In this document: positions 52,041-56,585 of the stretch, piece after piece
How the letters are laid out: each line of letters opens with the position of its first letter
Position numbering within the stretch: the stretch's first letter is position 1
NCBI RefSeq assembly: GCF_947258355.1
Contig: NZ_CAMYIC010000029.1
Location: 1 to 56,585, forward strand
DNA length: 56,585 bases
Source: an uncultured Allomuricauda sp.
GTDB lineage: Bacteria > Bacteroidota > Bacteroidia > Flavobacteriales > Flavobacteriaceae
Direction: 5' to 3'
Program-made: the position numbers and the translations under genes
The notes under the pieces: generated by a model
Told to the model about the DNA's origin: nothing
What the model saw: the letters and a program-made list of their open reading frames with translations, nothing else
Databases searched by the model: none

Positions 52041-53037
52041 ATTTTATGGTCATATAGATAAAGATGCCATAAAAGGCCAAAAGCACCAGCCCATCTCTCC
52101 ACCCCAAGCGCAATCCTTTTGGGAAAAAAACCAAAGGAAAAATAAGGAAGGAAATACCCAACATCCAAAAAATGTCACTGGACAAAAGGCCTTCGTCCAT
52201 AACAGTAATTGGGGTAATTATGGAAGTTATCCCCAACACGGCCAACAAGTTAAAAATATTGGACCCAATAAGATTTCCCAACGAAATTGCCTTTTCCTGT
52301 TTGATGACCGCTATAACGGATGCGGCCAATTCCGGGATACTGGTTCCTACGGATACAATGGTTATACCTATAACCCGGTCACTCACTCCAAATGACGATG
52401 CCAACCCTACTGCCCCATCGATAAGCAATTCGGAACCACCCCATAGTGCGGTGCCCCCAATTCCCAAAAAGAGGACAATCTTGTACAAAGGCAAGGGAAC
52501 ATCATCTTCGGGCATTTCGTCCACCACCGCTGTTTTCTGAAATCTTAATAAGTACACTAGAAATATGAACAGGAAGGAGACTAGAATAATTCCTTCGTAC
52601 TGCTCCAACACCCCATCAAAATAAATGAATCCACAAAAAAGAAGGGATGCAACGATCATAACAGGCCAATCCGTAGTGTAAAAACTTTTCCTTACATCAA
52701 TACTTCCCATTATTACCGTAATGGCCAAAACCAAACCCAAATTGGCGATATTTGAGCCCACTACATTTCCCAAAGAAAGATCGGGAAAACCATCAAGGGC
52801 GGCCTTTATACTCACAATGAGCTCTGGAGCAGAGGTAGCAAAAGACACAATGGTCATCCCAATAACAATTTTTGGGATATATAACCTCAAGGATAAGGCA
52901 ACTGCAGATTTCAACAACCAATTTCCCCCTGCAATGAGCAGAGTCAATCCCAAAACAATAAAAAGTAGATTTCCCAAAAAATGTAAATTTCGTGTAAAGA
53001 TAATGGAAGATTTACTCAACAAAGAAGGTTCTTTCAA
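52039..53037 (-). CDS. Na+/Ca2+ antiporter (CaCA family, YrbG-like)
   Basis: A 332-residue cation exchanger with ten predicted helices and two inverted alpha repeats. Repeat 1: FATSAPELIVS with GNVVGSNIANLGLVLA; repeat 2: VGTSIPELAAS with GNLIGSNIFNLLAVLG; the Glu in each PEL and the Ser/Asn ligands make the Ca2+ site. The first about 20 residues before the first helix are longer than usual, and a later start near residue 23 is possible. Divergent from the BlaI gene across the operator array. Confidence 0.92.
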   Translation of the reverse strand: MKEPSLLSKSSIIFTRNLHFLGNLLFIVLGLTLLIAGGNWLLKSAVALSLRLYIPKIVIGMTIVSFATSAPELIVSIKAALDGFPDLSLGNVVGSNIANLGLVLAITVIMGSIDVRKSFYTTDWPVMIVASLLFCGFIYFDGVLEQYEGIILVSFLFIFLVYLLRFQKTAVVDEMPEDDVPLPLYKIVLFLGIGGTALWGGSELLIDGAVGLASSFGVSDRVIGITIVSVGTSIPELAASVIAVIKQEKAISLGNLIGSNIFNLLAVLGITSIITPITVMDEGLLSSDIFWMLGISFLIFPLVFFPKGLRLGWRDGLVLLAFYGIFIYMTIK

Positions 53038-53044
53038 AAAGAAA

Positions 53045-53100
53045 AACTATAAAAATAGTTAACAAACTATAAAAATAGTTGTTTAACTAGAATATTAGTA
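53045..53100. repeat. Three palindromes with exact 20-bp period (BlaI-type operator array)
   Basis: AACTAT-AAAA-ATAGTT at 53045-53060 and again at 53065-53080 (both perfect), then a degenerate copy AACTAG-AATA-TTAGTA at 53085-53100. The period of 20 bp keeps all three on one helix face. The second overlaps the -33 and the third lies between -33 and -7 of the blaI promoter, so occupancy should repress it. ACTAT/ATAGT differs from the classical BlaI half-site TAC(A/T)ACA but has the same dyad size. Confidence 0.78.
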
Positions 53101-53109
53101 TTACGTTTG
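53079..53109 (+). promoter_or_regulatory. Promoter of the BlaI/BlaR1-like operon
   Basis: TTG (53079-53081), 20-base spacer, TACGTTTG (53102-53109). It is embedded in the palindrome array. Leader about 14 nt to the ATG at 53130. Confidence 0.62.
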
Positions 53110-53129
53110 AACCAGATAATAACAACATC

Positions 53130-53489
53130 ATGCAAAAATTGACCAATAAGGAAGAGGAAATCATGAAAATCCTCTGGGATCTCAAAAAAGCCTTCGTCAA
53201 GGAAATCCTTGAGGAAATAACGGGCGAAAAACCACATTACAATACCTTATCCACCATTGTAAGGAATCTCCAAGAAAAAGGATTTGTGGACCATGAGGCC
53301 TTTGGCAACACCCACCGATACTTCCCTATTGTAAGCAAAGAAGAATATCGCAAAAAGTACGTAAACGCAGCCATTGCTGATTACTACAATGATTCCTTTA
53401 AAAGTTTGGTATCCCACTTTGCACAGGAAGAAAAAATTTCGATCACGGAGCTTAAAGAAATTATTGACCTAATAGAAAAGAAGAAATAA
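53130..53489 (+). CDS. BlaI/MecI/CopY-family transcriptional repressor
   Basis: A 119-residue winged-helix repressor: LTNKEEEIMKILWDLKKAFVKEILEEI, then HYNTLSTIVRNLQEKGFVDHEAFGNTHRYFPIVSKEEY carrying the recognition helix and wing, then a dimerisation helix. Family members are inactivated by a BlaR1/MecR1-like peptidase. Here the last base of TAA is the first of the M56 ATG (53489), so the two are translationally coupled. The operator array lies directly upstream. Confidence 0.93.
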   Translation: MQKLTNKEEEIMKILWDLKKAFVKEILEEITGEKPHYNTLSTIVRNLQEKGFVDHEAFGNTHRYFPIVSKEEYRKKYVNAAIADYYNDSFKSLVSHFAQEEKISITELKEIIDLIEKKK

Positions 53490-55276
53490 TGGAAGCGATA
53501 TTGATGTATTTTTTACAATCCGCCCTTATATCTGGAGGGTTTTTGGCGGTATACCATATGTTCTTAAAGCGTGAAACCTTTTTCAAAGAAAACAGGTTGT
53601 TCCTTTTGTCCGGATTGGTGCTCTCTTTTCTTTTCCCGCTGATCAAAATCCAGAAAACAATCGTAGTTTCCAAACCAGCACTCGTTCAGACAATCGGAAC
53701 AGACACACAAACTATTTCAACTATTGCCGAAAGTGGTTTGTACACACCACAAAACATACTCCTTACATTGTATATTGCGATAAGCGCCTTTTTATTGGTG
53801 AAATTTACATCCAGGTTGATTTCTTTGAAACACCTGGCCAAAGATGCCCATAAAAGAAGGGAAACACCATTTATGCACTTGGTAACCGAAAGGAAAATCT
53901 CCCCTTTCTCCTTTTTCAACTATATATTTTACAACCCAGGACTTTTTGAGCCCAGCGAACTCCATTCGGTCCTGGAGCACGAGAAGGTTCATGCACGCCA
54001 ATACCACACCTTGGACATCCTACTTTTGGAAGTTTTAAAGATATTTTTCTGGTTTAATCCGGTACTCTGGATGTACAAGAGTGCGGTAAAGCAAAACCTG
54101 GAATATTTGGCCGATCATTTTGCCATAGCGCAAACCGATGATAAAAAATCCTACCAGTACCTGATGCTAAAACAGTCGGTAGATACACAAGAATATACTT
54201 TAGCCAATTCATTTTATAATTCATTAATCAAAAAACGAATAGTCATGTTAAATCAAAATCAATCAAAAAAAATCAACATCCTTAAGACCTTGGTCGTAGC
54301 ACCTCTACTGGGACTGTTCTTGGTGAGCTTCAGTATCGAGGAAACCTACCTTTACAAAGATTCGGACAGTGTGGAGAGCCTAATGGAGGGTGAAACCGTT
54401 AAGGACGATAAAACTGTGGAATTGACCATAGATAAAAACACATCTGATGCAGAGTTGGACAAAATCAAAAAAGATTTGGCAAAGGATGATATCGATTTTA
54501 GCTACACCACAGTTAGAAACAATGACAAAGAAATCATATCAATCACATTGAATCTGAGCGGTAAAAACTCCGAGGGAAAAACTTTTAGCGGCAACTACAA
54601 CAGTAATTCAGATGGTCCCATTAATCCCATAACTGTATTGTACGATGACGAAAACAATGCCGTCTCTTTTTGGAATGCCCATAAGGAAACTGAAGTCCGA
54701 ATTCACAAAATAGGGAAAGGCAATGTATCCTGGAGCACTGATGACGAAAAAGAAATTATTGTAAAAAAGGTTGATGGAAAAAAGAAAATCATCATCAATG
54801 GTGAGGAAGTTGACGAAGATAAGCTGCATAGCATGGATATAGACCTTGATGACGAAGGTGAAACTGAAAATGTTTTTATTGTTAAAAGGAATGGAGACGA
54901 TAAACATGTGAAGATTGAAAAGATTGAAAACAAAAAGGATGGAGTACATGTAATGAAAATTATAGACTCTGATGATGAAGACGAGATAGAAATAAAGAAA
55001 AGCAGCAATGTGATGATCATCAAAGATTCCGATGATGAAGAGGATATAGAGGTAATAGGCAATGGCAACTCCAGTTTTATGGTTATTGATACTGATGGCG
55101 ATGGAGAACCGCTATATTACATTGATGGCAAAAAAGCTAAAGCAAAAAGTCTTAAAAAAATGTCGCCGGAAGATATTGAGAGCATAAATGTTTTCAAGGG
55201 GGACAAAGCCATCGAGAAATACGGTAAAAAAGCTAAAAACGGGGTGATAGAGATAACCACCAAGAAAGGTAACTAA
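53489..55276 (+). CDS. M56 (BlaR1-like) metallopeptidase with acidic and plug-like C-terminus
   Basis: A 595-residue membrane protein. Helices at about 7-20, 35-52 and 88-105; the M56 zinc motif HEKVH (His164, Glu165, His168) with the downstream ENVL-like NLEYLADHFA; a further helix near 255-280. From about 290 the chain is extracytoplasmic and rich in Asp/Glu/Lys, with repeated DSDDE-type segments. The last about 45 residues (PEDIESINVFKGDKAIEKYG...NGVIEITTKKG) resemble a TonB-receptor plug motif. No penicillin-binding sensor domain, so the signal is not a beta-lactam by sequence. Confidence 0.9.
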   Translation: MEAILMYFLQSALISGGFLAVYHMFLKRETFFKENRLFLLSGLVLSFLFPLIKIQKTIVVSKPALVQTIGTDTQTISTIAESGLYTPQNILLTLYIAISAFLLVKFTSRLISLKHLAKDAHKRRETPFMHLVTERKISPFSFFNYIFYNPGLFEPSELHSVLEHEKVHARQYHTLDILLLEVLKIFFWFNPVLWMYKSAVKQNLEYLADHFAIAQTDDKKSYQYLMLKQSVDTQEYTLANSFYNSLIKKRIVMLNQNQSKKINILKTLVVAPLLGLFLVSFSIEETYLYKDSDSVESLMEGETVKDDKTVELTIDKNTSDAELDKIKKDLAKDDIDFSYTTVRNNDKEIISITLNLSGKNSEGKTFSGNYNSNSDGPINPITVLYDDENNAVSFWNAHKETEVRIHKIGKGNVSWSTDDEKEIIVKKVDGKKKIIINGEEVDEDKLHSMDIDLDDEGETENVFIVKRNGDDKHVKIEKIENKKDGVHVMKIIDSDDEDEIEIKKSSNVMIIKDSDDEEDIEVIGNGNSSFMVIDTDGDGEPLYYIDGKKAKAKSLKKMSPEDIESINVFKGDKAIEKYGKKAKNGVIEITTKKGN

Positions 55277-55307
55277 TCTTAAAAACCATCGTTTTTCAAT
55301 AACTTAA

Positions 55308-55338
55308 AGGAACCGTCTCAATAGGCGGTTCTTTTTTT
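55308..55338 (+). terminator. Terminator of the BlaI/BlaR1-like operon
   Basis: GAACCG (55310-55315) pairs with CGGTTC (55326-55331), extended by T-G and C-G pairs, then a run of seven T. Confidence 0.85.
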
Positions 55339-55690
55339 GTGCCTAAACGAAAATGCGAAAATAGGCCCATTTTTAAACGAAATCCCCCTTGGTTTTCAAA
55401 ACGCGCCTTAAAAACCCTCTACAATTCTAACATTCTAATATCATAATTCATATTTTACATTTTAGATTGTTATTTTTTAAAAGGAGTATGATTACAGTTA
55501 TAGAAGCTATTCATTTTTAATAATACAATCTCGTATTCAATTTCATAGATTTTAAGCTAATTGCTTGGAAGCATGACTTTTATCATTCTATATTCGGAAA
55601 ACATAATAGTTAAATCATTGTTTTTCTAATTATAAACCAGTCAAAAATGATCGCAATCGTAAAACTTTTCATCACCCTTCTTGTACACCT

Positions 55691-55722
55691 CTTAACGGTT
55701 ATATTTGTTTAAAACCGTTAAG
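55691..55722. promoter_or_regulatory. 10-bp inverted repeat framing a -7 box
   Basis: CTTAACGGTT (55691-55700) and AACCGTTAAG (55713-55722) are perfectly inverted; between and across them is TATATTTG (55700-55707), with TTG 16 bases upstream at 55681. The layout is that of a promoter covered by an operator, or a transcript starting inside a hairpin. Confidence 0.4.
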
Positions 55723-55770
55723 GGCCACACCCTTGTGGGCAAGCCTTAATAGCTTGTAAACTGCTTTCCC

Positions 55771-55778
55771 TATATTTG
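55771..55778 (+). promoter_or_regulatory. -7 promoter element of the 49-residue protein
   Basis: TATATTTG, exact TAnnTTTG, ending 19 bases before the ATG at 55798. The nearest TTG is 14 bases upstream, shorter than usual. Confidence 0.45.
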
Positions 55779-55797
55779 CCCAAAACAAAACATTGAT

Positions 55798-55947
55798 ATG
55801 TTTTACAAGATTTTGGCAAAAATCAACAAGGCGCTGCTACCGTCTTATAGCAAAAAAGGATTGGACCTTGCAAAAGCATCCAAATTACAAATGGCCATTA
55901 TAGGTTGGAGGTATTACATCACCAAAAAAGCCTTAGATCAATATTGA
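55798..55947 (+). CDS. Conserved small basic protein, 49 residues
   Basis: A short ORF reading MFYKILAKINKALLPSYSKK, then GLDLAKASKLQMAIIGWRYY and TKKALDQY. Highly basic, helical, no membrane segment. I recognise this as a small protein common in Flavobacteriia, sometimes mis-annotated as SsrA-binding protein although it lacks the SmpB fold. A TATATTTG box lies just upstream. It overlaps the 3' end of apt by ten bases, convergent. Function unknown; the basic helices suggest RNA or membrane-surface binding. Confidence 0.7.
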   Translation: MFYKILAKINKALLPSYSKKGLDLAKASKLQMAIIGWRYYITKKALDQY

Positions 55948-56450
55948 AGCAGTACTTCTTTGCGGTAGTCCCGAATTTTTTCCGCTCCGTTTAAAAAAGT
56001 GAGTTCGATCAAAAAATTACATTGGACCACTTCGCCCCCCAATTTTTCCACCAACTTACAAACTGCCTGTGCCGTGCCACCAGTGGCCAATACATCATCG
56101 TGGACCAACACCTTGTCCCCCTTTTCAATGGCATCGGAATGCATTTCAAGAATTCCGGTGCCGTACTCCAAATCGTAAGATTCGGATATTGTACTATAGG
56201 GTAGTTTTCCTGATTTACGTACGGTTATAAACCCGGCCCCCAATTTTTCTGCCAGCATCGGGGCAAAAATAAAACCTCTACTATCCACCCCCACAACCTT
56301 ATCTATTTGCATATTGCGGGTAAACCCCAACAGAGCACTACTTGCTTTTTGAAAAGCTTCTGGGTCTTTTAACAAAGGTGTAATGTCTTTAAAAACAACT
56401 CCTGGCTTGGGGAAGTCTTCAATATCACGTATGTAGGGTGCAAAATCCAT
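55938..56450 (-). CDS. apt: Adenine phosphoribosyltransferase
   Basis: Purine salvage: adenine + PRPP to AMP. 170 residues. DFPKPGVVFKDITPLL at the start, DSRGFIFAP in the middle, and the PRPP-binding loop KVLVHDDVLATGGTA near residue 113. Length and motifs are canonical. Divergent from the tRNA-Arg gene by 64 bases. Confidence 0.96.
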   Translation of the reverse strand: MDFAPYIRDIEDFPKPGVVFKDITPLLKDPEAFQKASSALLGFTRNMQIDKVVGVDSRGFIFAPMLAEKLGAGFITVRKSGKLPYSTISESYDLEYGTGILEMHSDAIEKGDKVLVHDDVLATGGTAQAVCKLVEKLGGEVVQCNFLIELTFLNGAEKIRDYRKEVLLQY

Positions 56451-56469
56451 TATTTTTGTATGCTAGGGT

Positions 56470-56500
56470 TTTGTGGTAAAGTTAAAAAGAAATATATTTG
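56470..56500 (+). promoter_or_regulatory. Promoter of tRNA-Arg
   Basis: TTTG (56470-56473), 19-base spacer, TATATTTG (56493-56500): the best consensus match in the window, 15 bases before the mature 5' end of the tRNA. Confidence 0.7.
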
Positions 56501-56514
56501 CAGCCCTTAAATAA

Positions 56515-56585
56515 GGCCGCGTGGCGCAACTGAATAGCGCATCTGATTACGGCTCAGAAGGTTGCAGGTTTGAATCCTGCCGCGG
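56515..56585 (+). tRNA. tRNA-Arg (anticodon ACG), 3' end cut by the window
   Basis: Cloverleaf: acceptor GGCCGCG (56515-56521), TG, D-stem GCGC/GCGC, A, anticodon stem TCTGA/TCAGA with loop TTACGGC (anticodon ACG), variable AGGTT, T-stem GCAGG/CCTGC with loop TTTGAAT, then CGCGG pairing with the acceptor. The last two acceptor bases, discriminator and any CCA lie beyond the window. ACG is normally edited to ICG to read CGU, CGC and CGA. Confidence 0.95.

Larger units (their letters stand above)
55277..55797. other. 520-base region without a large gene
   Basis: After the terminator at 55308-55338 the stretch 55339-55640 is AT-rich and I see nothing in it. From 55640 there is structure: a 21-codon hydrophobic ORF (55647-55712), a perfect 10-bp inverted repeat (55691-55722) framing a TATATTTG box, a small hairpin CCACA/TGTGG (55725-55738), and a second TATATTTG box at 55771 before the small gene at 55798. 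Confidence 0.6.

Noticed and set aside
1..56585. CRISPR arrays, prophage or insertion sequences
   Set aside because: No regularly spaced direct repeats with unique spacers, no cas, transposase, integrase or phage genes were seen.

Overview
The window is chromosomal DNA of a Flavobacteriaceae bacterium (Bacteroidota), probably a marine Muricauda/Flagellimonas-like lineage. Four things point there: Bacteroidota-type promoters (-33 TTG, -7 TAnnTTTG) with few Shine-Dalgarno sequences; family-typical genes such as the PUR/DUF3276 protein, type III and eukaryote-like type II glutamine synthetases, fused isobutyryl-CoA mutase, MnmD and DUF3570/DUF4266; lipoproteins and beta-barrel proteins with flavobacterial leaders; and AT-rich spacers. 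Gene density is high. I see no insertion sequence, prophage, CRISPR array or rRNA. One tRNA-Arg gene runs off the right edge.

Region 1-11.3 kb: DNA/RNA-binding and redox housekeeping genes (PUR protein, thioredoxin-like protein, 1-Cys peroxiredoxin, cold-shock protein), a cyclophilin-FKBP fusion, a run of small membrane or secreted proteins around a Vat-like acetyltransferase (5.0-8.8 kb), then a translationally coupled PPK2-M28 peptidase pair. Region 11.3-17.2 kb: a five-gene minus-strand operon of a NatAB-like ABC exporter, an MscS channel, a beta-barrel protein lacking a normal start codon, and a REC-AAA+ response regulator without an HTH. Region 17.4-23.9 kb: grpE-dnaJ, a TIGR01777 oxidoreductase, DUF4920-mnmD, ilvE, a MazG-like pyrophosphohydrolase and crcB. 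Region 24.1-27.1 kb: PII-ammonium transporter followed by an outer membrane porin-like protein.

Region 27.1-34.7 kb: a DUF1684 lipoprotein, an alpha/beta-hydrolase-like protein, an Lrp regulator, icmF and purU. Region 34.8-39 kb: a GH65 phosphorylase-GH13 amylase pair. Region 39-43.9 kb: DUF4197 lipoprotein, pyrF, prfA and a small ABC module. Region 43.8-47.3 kb: a Rieske-thioredoxin-ApbE-DUF4266-DUF3570 operon, which looks like an envelope electron-transfer or metal system. Region 47.3-52 kb: purM and the divergent glutamine synthetases III and II. Region 52-56.6 kb: a Na+/Ca2+ antiporter, a BlaI/BlaR1-like pair with a phased operator array, a small conserved protein, apt and tRNA-Arg.

The signals I find most worth checking are: a family of three hydrophobic microproteins of 27-59 residues sharing a C-terminal SVNxxK motif; a GGGGTA/TACCCC inverted motif shared by the PII-amt and glutamine synthetase control regions (a candidate nitrogen operator); three palindromes at an exact 20-bp period at the BlaI promoter; and the flavinylation-linked Rieske/DUF4266 operon.
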